NCBI GenBank assembly: GCA_943704525.1
Contig: CALSCQ010000225.1
Coordinates: forward strand, 1-64,000
DNA: 64,000 bases
From: Pigoraptor vietnamica
Lineage: Eukaryota; Opisthokonta; Filasterea
Reading direction: 5' to 3'
A program made the translations under genes and the position numbers. Within the stretch, counting starts at the first letter, position 1; the number at the start of each line of letters is the position of its first letter. Shown here in pieces: positions 54,072-64,000 of this stretch. The notes under the pieces are model-generated. The model was given only the letters and a program-made list of their open reading frames with translations. It made no database searches and was not told the origin of the DNA.

Positions 54072-54858
54072 TCTCTACGTCAGGGCGCGATGCCCCAACC
54101 GAATGGGCACCGCTGGACGAGTATGTTCGCGGGTGTCTAAAGTGTCGCAGAATAGAGTGCACTCTTCAACAAGTCAGCGAAATGTAGCCGGCCGATTGCG
54201 GGAGCGTGCAGGGATAGCAGCAGGCATTCCGCCCGTAAATCTCTGATTGCAAAGCGCATGCGCGCTTGTTCAAGCGAAGATGCGCCACCAAACGGAAGTG
54301 TGTGGCTGAGTATTGCGTCGTGGGAGGTACGCAGCGGAGGCCTGTGTGGGTGGCCATTGGGCCAGTATGGGCCACGCTGCGTGTGTGACGATCCTCAGGA
54401 ATGTAGTTGACAGCAAATCACCAAGGCGAAAAGTAGATTTTGGGTCCATACACAATTTTAATTCATATTAGTTCCCTTTGTTTATCGAATTGTATTTATG
54501 ATTGGAGATGTTGCTCGTAAAGTAGATTTATTTTGGTTTCCAAGGAAAAATTCCTAAACAAAAACGGCTCGCGCATTCTGATTGGTTCCCTCTCTTTATT
54601 GGCGCGTTCTGATTGGCGCGTTTGCACTGTTCACATTCCGATACACACACTTTGATTACGTAGGCACTCTTTTTGGGCTTTCAAAGTGTGGCGAGGAATA
54701 GGCAACGCACAGACCAGTACCCCTGAGCACGCACAACGAGAGTCTGAACAGCGCTGGAAACATGCACGCGTTCTCCTCTTTCTTTAAAATAATATAGATG
54801 CGTCGGGTATTGGCCGATAGATAGAAATACATAGGGTACCTCGAAATGGCACAATAAG
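54072..54858. other. Upstream region of the forkhead gene and 3' flank of the glycosyltransferase
   Basis: About 790 bp, AT-rich between 54440 and 54560, with clustered CCAAT-type boxes near 54580-54622. No gene is seen. Confidence 0.5.
54581..54622 (-). promoter_or_regulatory. Clustered CCAAT boxes with duplicated CCAAT/E2F-like element
   Basis: ATTGG occurs three times (54581, 54598, 54612), which is CCAAT on the sense strand of the forkhead gene. The last two are part of a direct repeat ATTGGCGCGTT spaced 14 bp, whose TTGGCGCG core resembles an E2F site. They lie about 510-550 bp upstream of the ATG. Function is inferred from motif clustering only. Confidence 0.35.
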
Positions 54859-56175
54859 TTATCCATCGAGTACGTCGTCTATGCAGTCGAGGACGAGAGA
54901 GTCCGCGCGTGGATCGAATTTGTTCGCGAAGAGAAAGCCGGACGACAGCATCTCGTTGAGATCCGCGATTCCGAGAATGCAAATCTCGTGCTGGATGGCA
55001 CCTGCGGGTTTTGAAAGTTCTCAGCACACACCCTCTTTCTCCATGCGGGCAAACGATCACTCACCATAACACTTGACACCGCTCCTGCGTGGGAAAGATA
55101 GGAGTAAGCGCTTGAATGAAAGCGGAGAGCTCACAAGGCACTCACCGCTTCTGCCACTTTATGAACTTTGCGCGCCAATTGTAAGGTCGATTAAACTGCC
55201 ACCAGCCATCTTGTGCCGCGAGCGTCGCCCAGTACAGTTCGTCAGGGCTGTACGTCGTCCTAACACAACAAGAACACACGCATACAAGTGTAAGATTTAC
55301 GTCGTCCTAACGCATCGAGAGCACACACACCCATGGGCACACGCACAGTGGCGGAACGATGTAGCCCTGATCCAAACAAAGCCCACCTGCAAAATGTGCG
55401 CAGAGCGACGACCTGAGCGCCATCTCCGACGGCCGCCCTCACAAACGCACGGCTAAACACGTTGTATGCCGAGCCATGCTTCATGGTGAACGGCGGCGTT
55501 GCCATTTGTCCCGTCCACGCGACCTGTCCATCGGCCTCACGGAACACCTTTTGAAATCTGGTGTGCCGCGCATGGCAAACAAAGAGAAGAGGGGTGGCGA
55601 GAAGAGTCGCCAATTAGTCCAAACCATCGCGTGAAATCGGCGAGCATTACTGTCGTGACGACACCCACCTCCAATCGAGGTTCGGCGAGTTGAAGCTGGA
55701 GACTGAGCTCATGTTGCCCAGTGCGTCCAAGTGGCGGCGAATTCCATCTTGGGCCATGATGGGGTACTCGAGCCCGCTCAGGTTGATCACGTGCGTCCAA
55801 TCGGAGTGTGTCGCAAGCAGCCTGTGGCGGGTGGGGAGACACAGAGAAGCGTCAGCGACAACAACGTGAAGAGGAGCCGTAAAAGCACGAACAGAAATAT
55901 CTTCCTCCGCTTTGCACGCACTCGCGCGGCGGGGACTCACTCTCTCATGCACGCGATGTCGGCGTCGAGGCGAGAGTACCCGGCGTAAGTAATGCGCGCC
56001 CTGTGCGAGCAAATGCGCACGTGACTTTCGCCGAAGCAGCGCGCCAGCTCTGACACAGTCGCAAAGAGGCTTTGCGTCGCGTTGGCGTCGACATGAATAA
56101 GCACAATAACTTTTGGTCTCTGCAAAGCATAGAGCGTTACAGTAATAGCACAACGCGCTACGTAGGCGCGCGCGC

Positions 56176-56265
<90 letters not shown>

Positions 56266-57570
56266 TGCGTATGTGTGTGTGTGTGTGCGATGAACATTGC
56301 ACACCCACCACAATCGCGCTCAGCAAGCGGGCCAAGTGAGACACGTCGCGGTGCATCGTCACCAAATAGGCTGTCGCGGGAGCACGAGAGGCGGCCCCTG
56401 TTGCCACCGCATGGCCATTCGGAGGGCGGCGAAGACGAAAGGCGTCGCACCCTTTGGACGCCTGGTGCAGGTTTAAACAGACGCATGAGTTAGAGAGAGG
56501 CCTGCACACCGGTGAATAAAGGACGCCGACCAGCGGACCACGGGCGAAAAAACGCACTGTAGAGGAGTCGCTAAGAAACGGGGGCTCACCACAAGCTCCG
56601 CGAGCCTGTCGTCGCCGACATAACGCTGGGCGCGCACAGAGGGATCGAGTGCGGCAAGGGCATTGCGTGCGCGAAGGAGGACGTCCTGCGTCGCATTCTG
56701 CGCAAGCCAGTTCGACTCAGATAGAGACGCGTGCATGTCTTAATGCAATGCGCGCGTGTCAGTAATGTGCCAGGCACGTTGGGAGAGTGAAGCCGCATGC
56801 AACCGCACCGCCGAATTCACGACAATCTCCCGTGAAGAAACGTGCCTTGTGGCCGTGTTGAAAGAGTGTGTGCGAAGAAGAGAAACACATTCACTCGCCT
56901 TCAGAAAGGCAGGGCAGGTGCCCTCCCACAGGCTGCTTGTGCGCAACTCGTCCACGAAGTCAATTTCGCACGTTTCTCCTGTTAAAAATGTAAAGAGAAT
57001 GAGAGGTGATGTTGCGCCCTTTGCGGTTGGTTCCGTCCGCGACCCACCTCCGTATCCCCCTGCGCACCGCTGGCAGCCCGAGCGTACGTCCCTATTCCCC
57101 AAGCATTCCGTGCAATTCGCCCCTTGCCACCAGCCGTGAAGATCGTTCGCGAAGCACACGCACGAATGTGGCGATGGCGCAGTTCGTTCGTCCGAAAGGT
57201 CATTCGTGACGACGGACGCACGATCGCCCGACCCACCAACGCATACGCCGTGTCCAGAGCAAGCGTCGCACGGAATGGGTCCTCGCGGTCCCTTACGTCC
57301 GGAGGAAATTCGCTGGCGAAGGCGCCACTGGTCATTGATGTAGTTCGGAGATTGGCTGCGCCAAGTGGATGCGGCCGGCTCCTTCTCGACGGGGAACGTT
57401 ACGTGCCGGTTAACAGCGCCACCGCGAAGAGAGATTAATGAGAGCACACTGTGTTCCAAAGGGTCGCTATCGCTGCCTGCGGACGACTGGTGCATCCAGT
57501 TTGCGAAAAGCGCAGCGACGACAAGCGCGCAGAAGATAGTGAGAACAGCGACACGTATAAGGATGCGCAT
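54859..57570 (-). CDS. Core-2/I-branching (xylosyltransferase-like, GT14) glycosyltransferase
   Basis: Ten exons (57048-57570, 56895-56978, 56590-56738, 56309-56461, 55941-56119, 55669-55821, 55387-55557, 55146-55259, 55065-55084, 54859-55001) splice in phase to 562 residues. The N-terminus is a signal anchor (LIRVAVLTIFCALVVAALF), typical of a type II Golgi enzyme. A Cys-rich EGF/laminin-like module follows (CDACSGHGVC, CVCFANDLHGWWQGANC, CQRCAGGYGG). The catalytic GT14 domain shows TAYLVTMHRD, VIVLIHVDA, SDWTHVINLSGLEYPI, the late YSPDELYWATL motif and FLFANKFDPRADS. Family members transfer xylose or N-acetylglucosamine to proteins or glycans; the donor here cannot be told. Exon 9 has only 20 bases. 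The GTG-initiated extension upstream was ignored in favour of the ATG at 57570. Confidence 0.88.
56176..56290. repeat. (GT)n microsatellite in glycosyltransferase intron 4
   Basis: Nearly pure GT tract; CA on the sense strand of this gene. Confidence 0.95.
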
Positions 57571-57810
57571 TGTGTCACAAGAGCGCCCCACCGGGCAACC
57601 CGGTCCCCTTCGGCGGGCACATCAAAAGGGTGCTTTGCATGGGTATGTTTTCGTGTGCCGGCGCGACTGACACTGCGATTCGGCGACCGGACCTTACGAA
57701 CGGACCATGTCACCTTGAAGATGTCCTACTTTCCAATTGCTTCCTGACAGCGGCGCCAATGCCCACCAAAATGCCAAACGCACGTTCATTTCGGTACCAC
57801 CCCAAGCGCG

Positions 57811-60800
57811 TTACATCTTGCTCTTCTGCTTGAAGATCGTCTCGAGCTTCTGGCTGAGCATGATGTTGCCGGCCACCTTAAGCTTGCCCGACATGAACGC
57901 CTTCTGCGGGTTCAGCTTGCCCTCCACGAGCTGAACGTAATCGTCGTCCGAGATCGTGATCGTGCAGTCCGCCTTCGGCTGCGCGGGGCCCTTCGCCACC
58001 GAGCCGCCGCCGTTCTTGAGATCGACAGCTGTTTGACGAGTAAGGTTTAAATGTCGCGCACTCGGAACAACCCTACACAAAAAGAGATGCAAGTACGANN
58101 NNNNNNNNNNNNNNNNNNNNNNNNNNNNNNNNNNNNNNNNNNNNNNNNNNNNNNNNNNNNNNNNNNNNNNNNNNNNNNNNNNNNNNNNNNNNNNNNNGCG
58201 GGGCCCTTCGCCACCGAGCCGCCGCCGTTCTTGAGATCGACAGCTGTTTGACGAGTAAGGTTTAAATGTCGCGCACTCGGAACAACCCTACACAAAAAGA
58301 GATGCAAGTACGACACCCACTCCACTGCCCGGCCTGCTTGCCGTCCTTCGTAATGTTGAACTGGAAGATCGCCTTGACCTTCTGCACGAGGTCCGGCGAC
58401 GCAGACACGCGCTTGCCAATCTCAGCGAAGATCGCCTCCGACTTCAGGCTCGACGCCGCGGGCGCCGCAGGAGCCGCAGCAGCGCCAGCCTTCGGCACCG
58501 TCGCGCCCGCCGCCTTCGCCTTGAAGATCGTCTCGAGCTTCTGGCTGAGCATGATGTTGCCGGCCACCTTCAGCTTGCCCGACATGAACGCCTTCTGCGG
58601 GTTCAGCTTGCCCTCCACGAGCTGAACGAAGTCACCGTCCGAGATCGTGATCGTGCAGTCCGCCTTCGGCTGCGCGGGGCCCTGCTTGAGCGACCCCTTG
58701 CCGTTCTTAAGATCGACGGCTGTGGCAGACCACAAGCACGGATTAGCGACAACTCGAACAGTCGTATTTCAATGGCCATACGCCTGCTTGCTACTCACTC
58801 CACTGAGCGGCCTGCTTCCCGTCCTTCGTGATGTTGAACTGGAACACGGCCTTGACCTTCTGCACGAGGTCCGCGGCCTCGTCAATGCGCCGACCAATCT
58901 CCTCAAACACGATGTCAGACGCAAGGCCACCGGCCGCCTTCGCCGTCGACACGCCCTTCTTGTCCTTGAAGATCGTCTCGAGCTTCTGGCTGAGCATGAT
59001 GTTGCCGGCCACCTTAAGCTTGCCCGACATGAACGCCTTCTGCGGGTTCAGCTTGCCCTCCACGAGCTGAACGTAGTCGTCGTCCGAAATCGTGATCGTG
59101 CAGTCCGCCTTCGGCTGTGCGGGGCCCTTCGCCACCGAGCCGCCGCCGTTCTTGAGATCGACAGCTGTTTGACGAGTAAGGTTTAAATGTCGCGCACTCG
59201 GAACAACCCTACACAAAAAGAGATGCAAGTACGACACCCACTCCACTGCCCGGCCTGCTTGCCGTCCTTCGTAATGTTGAACTGGAAGATCGCCTTGACC
59301 TTCTGCACGAGGTCCGGCGACGCAGACACGCGCTTGCCGATCTCGGCGAAGATCGCCTCCGACTTCAGGCTCGACGCCGCGGGCGCCGCGGGCGCCGCAG
59401 CAGCGCCAGCCTTCGGCACCGTCGCGCCCGCCGCCTTCGCCTTGAAGATCGTCTCGAGCTTCTGGCTGAGCATGATGTTGCCGGCCACCTTCAGCTTGCC
59501 CGACATGAACGCCTTCTGCGGGTTCAGCTTGCCCTCCACGAGCTGAATGAAATCGCCGTCCGAAATCGTGATCGTGCAGTCCGCCTTCGGCTGCGCGGGG
59601 CCCTGCTTGAGCGACCCCTTGCCGTTCTTGAGATCGACGGCTGCGTAACAAACACGCGCAGGTCAGCACACGGTAACGGTTTGCAGACATAGGTAACACC
59701 CAGAAGCTGCGCGCTACTCACTCCACTGGGCGGCCTGCTTGCCGTCCTTCGTGATGTTGAACTGGAACACGGCCTTGACCTTCTGCACGAGGTCCGCGGC
59801 CTCGTCAATGCGCCGACCAATCTCCGCAAACACGGCGTCAGACGCCAGACCGCCCGACACGCGCGCGGGGCAAGGGCCAGACGACGACGGGCAGAGGTCA
59901 ACGTAGCCACCGGTGAGGACGATCTCGTTGCGTTCAACGACCTACAGAAAAGGCATCACCGCCCGTTAAAACTTTGGGAGCTTTGGGATCGCCGGCCACA
60001 CACAAACAATTGCGGCAGAGTACCTTGCTCTGGAACTGAATGCGGTGAGGGCCAACGCGCCACATTTCCGTCTGAATCGTCTCTCCGGGAATCACGGGCT
60101 TGGCGAAGCGAACCTGCGCAATCCCAAAATGAGACTCGCGCGCACACGTTGATCGAAACTCGACCAAAATTAGTCTCTCTGCGCCACACACCTTGATCGC
60201 GCGGAAGGCGTTCGTGTCGTTGTTAGCAAAGTGGCGGAGCACGTGACGGCCGGCATAGCCAAACGAGCACAGGCCGTGGAGAATCGGCGACTTGAAGCCC
60301 GCCATCGACGCCATCTCAGGGTCAATGTGGATGGGGTTGGGGTCGCCGCATAGGCGGTACAGGGCAGCCTGCGCGCGTGATCATCGTCGCACATTACCAC
60401 TGGAGCGATGTTCAAAGATATGCACATCATCGGCAAAGCCTAGAATCGGCCGAAAGGCTCACGGGGCAACACTAACGACGGCTCACCTGCTTCTCGGTGG
60501 TGCGCTCGCGGGCGACAGCGTCCGGCGCACGATTCGGTGCGTTACCGAGCGACTGACCGCGCACAGCGTTGCTCGACTGACGGCCACCAAAGCCGCCCGT
60601 CCCGCGGATGAAGAGGGAGAACTGGTTCACGCAGACGGGGGCGCCACCGTCGTCCGAAGACGTCACTGCACACCGCGAAAACACATCAGTTTGAGTCGGG
60701 ACGAAGACCTTGTTGGCACACGTGCATGCTCACCGTCCATGAGGATAATGGCGCCCTTGCCGTGGCCCTTGTCGAGAATGTCGACAATCTTGGCCTGCGA

Positions 60801-62926
60801 AGTGAGGCGCCCAGACGTGGGCAGCGGACGGAGGAGCTCGAGGTACTGCTCGCCGTGGAGTAGCTGGGCAAGCGTGAACTCGAACCCTGGGAGACCGGCC
60901 ATCATCTGCGACAGCGCAGCCTACGACAGAAAGGGAGGGTCAGTTTCCGTGTAGGACTGCTTTTCGACAAGGGCACATTATAGTAGTTTTGCAACGTAAC
61001 AAGTGAGGGCATTACCTGTGCGGGAATCACGCCGAACGTGGGCAGCGTCGTAAAGTCGCTGTGGCCTTCGAAGAGGAACTTGAGCTCCTCCGGGTTCTCG
61101 TTCGACGCACCGATGCCGAGCGCATAGAGGATGACGTCACGCTCGCTGAACGAGAAAGTGTCCGGAGTGAACTTGTGCGCCAGCGCCTGCTTGAGGTCGA
61201 CCTCCGAACCCGAAGTGCGGTTGGGCGACGCACCTACGTCCCCGATCATAAGCATTAGCGCCGCACTGCATGTCGACAACTTACGCAAGCAGAACACCCA
61301 CCAGCATCGATGTTCAGAGCCGCCATGACAGTAGCCATAGACTCCTGGATGGACGTCGGGTACTCGGGGTCGCTGAAGTCCACAATCTGCTCCCAGTGGT
61401 CGCGGACGTCCTCGGGCGTAATGAACGCGCCGCCCTTCGACTTGACGAGCACGCCGCGGGTGCGCTGCCAGCGCACTGCGAGGCAATCGATAGAAAAATT
61501 GGGGACACGTACCCATGTTGTGCTCATGGCATGCACTACTCACGCTTCGAGATCCAGCCGGCGCCGAGCTCAAAGAGACCGCCGTTCTCCTCGTTCGCCT
61601 CGTGGCAGAGGTTCGCGACGAGCGGAGCGACGTACTCAGGCTTCAGCGACTGGACGAGCTCCTCGGGGAACACCGTCTCTGTGAGGCGCGACCCAGCCAC
61701 CGGCGCAATTGTGTTGCAGTGGATGTTCTGCTTGGCGCCCTCGATGGCCAGCGTGTTGCTGAGGCCAAGAAGGCCGAGCTTGGCGGCGCTGTAGTTGGCC
61801 TGGAGACAATATACACAGCATGTGAGAAGGAGATTGTGAATGGGTCGAAATGATAGGTGCACAGGCGCATGTGTCGAAGCAGATGTCTCGGCGCACCTGG
61901 CCAAAGTTGCCGTAGATGCCCGCGGCAGAGGCCGTCATGATGATGCGACCATACTTCTGCTTGAGCATGTGGGGCCAGGCAGCACGCGTAACCATGAACG
62001 AGCCGCGAAGGTGGACGCGGTGGATGATGTCTGCAAAAAAGATACGACAAGGCCGAATCAGACCACCAACAGTTACCAAAACACGCAAACATTACAGGTT
62101 GACACGGGATGCACAATGCTTGGGTTTTGTGAAAACGCACCCCAATCGGCGTCAGCGATGCGGGCGAAGGACTTGTCGCGCAGAATGCCGGCGTTGTTGA
62201 TGACAATGTCCACGCGACCGAAGGCGTCGATGGCCGTCTTGACAATCTTCTCGCCGTCCTCGACCGAGTCGTAGTTCGCGACGGCCTTGCCACCGGCAGC
62301 CTGCACGGGTGAGCAAGGATGCATAAGCCAACACATGGCGTTACACGACGCGCCCACGCGAAAATTGCGAGTGCCCAAGTGGATCGCGTATTGCGGTCAC
62401 AGCAAGTACAAGCAAGCGTTAACAAAACGAGACCATCCCCCGTTCACACTATCTTGGCCTCTTTCGACCGACTATTCCATGAAGGAACATCGTATAGCAA
62501 GCAAAAAACATTAAGAAAAAAAGGGAGGCCCATTATCAACGAGCCACAACTGACACAGGACGTGTCACGTACCTTGATCTCGTCAACGACCTTATCGGCC
62601 ATCGACGAGCTCTTGCCCTCGCCGCGAATGTTGCCGCCGAGGTCATTCACAACGACCGCTGCACCGCGCGACGCGAGCAGGAGGGCGTACGTGCGGCCGA
62701 GGCCTGCGCAGTTCACAGTGGTGGGTTAGACTACATGCTGCAGCATGTAAAAAACGAATGCATGGGCAGTGTATAGTTCCGCGCCGCCCCAGCGGCTTCC
62801 TCGTCAGTGACGTGATACTACCGCACGGTGACAGACCTATTCATTAAAAGCGAGACTGCACTCACCGCCGCCAGCGCCCGTCACAATAGCGACGCGGCCA
62901 TCGAAGCGGAGTTCGTCACGCGCCAT
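57811..62926 (-). CDS. HSD17B4: Peroxisomal multifunctional enzyme type 2 with tandem SCP2 domains
   Basis: Exons: 62866-62926, 62573-62703, 62141-62300, 61897-62030, 61544-61799, 61302-61475, 61016-61233, 60734-60920, 60487-60665, 60192-60368, 60024-60113, 59722-59941, 59242-59640, 58799-59164, 58321-58719, 58198-58243 (cut by the gap) and 57811-58028. The (3R)-hydroxyacyl-CoA dehydrogenase (SDR) has TGAGGGLGRTYA and catalytic Ser with YSAAK (165-169). The hotdog 2-enoyl-CoA hydratase 2 has [17 protein letters not shown] and HGLCSFG. It catalyses two steps of peroxisomal beta-oxidation. Instead of one SCP2 sterol/lipid-carrier domain there are at least four near-identical ones ([41 protein letters not shown]), alternating between two exon types. 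The C-terminus SKM is a peroxisomal PTS1. If the gap is artefactual the protein has 1122 residues. Confidence 0.94.
58099..58197. other. Assembly gap (99 N) inside the SCP2 array
   Basis: The 116 bp left of the gap (57983-58098) and right of it (58198-58313) are identical and include the start of an SCP2 exon plus the preceding intron. The gap may therefore be an unresolved overlap, or may hide one or more further repeat units. Confidence 0.95.
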
Positions 62927-63860
62927 TTGCCCACAACGCTCGCAAATCCACTCGGCTCAAAGTGCACTGGTAGGGATCCGAAAGAGTTTGGGACAGGCTT
63001 TGCTTGAATTTTCGTTTGCTCCGGTCGCGCTTTGCGTTTGATCTGGTGAGCGGAACAGTGCCAGAGTGTGTGTGCATGTGCCGTTGGTCAGCTGCTCCCA
63101 AGTGGAGATAAGTAGCCCCAGACTTTGTGTCCGGGGATCATAATTTTAAGACCTCCTAATTCATTTCACATTTTATCAATATGTCAAATTAATCCAGGAA
63201 ACTTTGAAATTGTGTGGTTAGTAACAGCGGAGGTTTGCGGAAAATCCTCCGCTAAGCGAAAATAAATATCTGATCTATGCAGTTTGTATTACTGTCCACA
63301 TATCAAATAATTAGAGTCTTTCTCGAGAAATTGATCTCAGTTTTAGAGAAAATTTTCGACAAATTTTTGACGTTTTCAGTTCAGATTCGTCCTGACGTGA
63401 CCGTACTTTCTCCCGTCGGAAGGTCTGTGATTGGCTGAATAAGGGGCCAATCGAAAACGAGTTCGGTGTAACTGTTACAAACAGGGAAGCCGACACGCAC
63501 ATCGACCGGCACTGGCACGCACGCCTCCGTGAAAATTTGTGGAGAGGTGGAGGGGGTGTCCTTAGAAAGGTGGGTTGACTGGGTTATAGCCAGGCCGCCG
63601 TATCGGACTGGCAAGCACCTTCCCCGGTATAAACTTTAGACTCCTTTTAGTCTTTTTTGTGGGAATATTTTCACGCAGCGCCGCACGCAGAAAGAGCTGG
63701 AGCGTCCAGCTGTGGAGAAACTCACGCAACGCATCAGACAACAGCATAGCCGCAGGGAGGATACTGATCCATCAAGCCACTGCAACAGTCGCTTCGTGCC
63801 AACGTAGGGCCACCCCGTCCCCAAGTAGGCAAGCACCAAAGCGAGGTGGGTCGAGTGGCA
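62927..63860. other. Upstream region of HSD17B4 and 3' flank of the last gene
   Basis: About 930 bp. AT-rich from 63120 to 63380. A perfect 7-bp inverted repeat GATTGGC/GCCAATC (63429-63435 and 63446-63452) forms a palindromic pair of CCAAT boxes about 505 bp upstream of the HSD17B4 ATG. A short AGACT/AGTCT hairpin with a T run lies at about 63639-63658. No gene is recognised. Confidence 0.45.
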
Positions 63861-64000
63861 TTACATGTCGGACATCTCGACGTCGACGGGGACGTTAACG
63901 ACGTTCACAGGTTCGGGCTCCACGTTCGACGACTGGCGCTTGGCCTTCCGCTTCTTCTTGCGCGATTCGTCAGCCACGCCGTTGCCGTTGCCGTTCTCGT
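63861..64000 (-). CDS. C-terminus of an unrecognised, probably nuclear protein (partial)
   Basis: The minus strand is open from the window edge to a TAA at 63861: an Asn/Gly run, then a strongly basic patch (ESRKKKRKAKRQSS) resembling a nuclear localisation signal, then VNVPVDVEMSDM and stop. Codon use matches neighbouring genes. It is too short to assign, and part of it could be an untranslated or intron sequence of another model. Confidence 0.45.
   Translation of the reverse strand, partial: ENGNGNGVADESRKKKRKAKRQSSNVEPEPVNVVNVPVDVEMSDM

Noticed and set aside
63540-63660. A possible pol III gene ending in a hairpin and T run
   Set aside because: No A box or B box and no folded RNA that I can recognise; the T run is short.

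Overview
This is a 64 kb stretch of a GC-rich, gene-dense nuclear genome from a unicellular eukaryote. Canonical GT-AG introns are reconstructable in most genes, and (CA/GT)n microsatellites fill many introns and spacers. Several genes point to a flagellated protist in or near the Obazoa/Amorphea: an RPGR-type ciliary RCC1 protein with a prenylation tail, a DEG/ENaC channel, a forkhead factor, a JAZF1/SFP1-type zinc-finger protein and a short TTAGGG-type interstitial repeat. An apusomonad-like organism would fit, but that is inference; the sequence does not name the species.

Layout, left to right: a secreted or membrane protein with receptor-L-like and LamG-like domains (3' end outside the window); two tandem paralogous Ser/Arg-rich proteins of unknown function, separated by an odd GCCGGC-rich non-coding block; a DEG/ENaC channel, divergent from an intronless ART-NACHT-pentapeptide-WD40 protein; class III alcohol dehydrogenase (16 exons); a SAM-domain protein; GPI mannosyltransferase 4 (PIGZ); a transmembrane RBR-like E3; a BTB(T1)-LamG protein; an RPGR orthologue; an ankyrin-kinase-KEN protein with the RNase L domain order; cytosolic malate dehydrogenase; a JAZF1-like factor; a tandem array of three F-box/LRR genes (two frameshifted); a forkhead factor; a core-2/xylosyltransferase-like enzyme; a peroxisomal multifunctional enzyme (HSD17B4/MFE-2) with a tandem SCP2 array; and the C-terminus of an unrecognised nuclear-type protein.

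The genes do not form one pathway. The conserved ones (ADH5, MDH1, PIGZ, HSD17B4, RPGR) are housekeeping or ciliary. Three loci stand out as possible sensing or defence genes: the ART-NACHT-WD40 protein (NLR-like, with an ADP-ribosyltransferase in the effector position), the RNase L-like ankyrin-pseudokinase-KEN protein, and the young F-box/LRR array. Their linkage may be coincidental. For 11 of the 12 whole spliced genes I worked out splice sites whose phases keep the frame open to a stop: ADH5 376 aa, MDH1 335 aa, PIGZ 610 aa, DEG/ENaC 596 aa, RNase L-like 1129 aa, RPGR 567 aa, glycosyltransferase 562 aa, forkhead 622 aa. HSD17B4 also stays in phase but carries an assembly gap.
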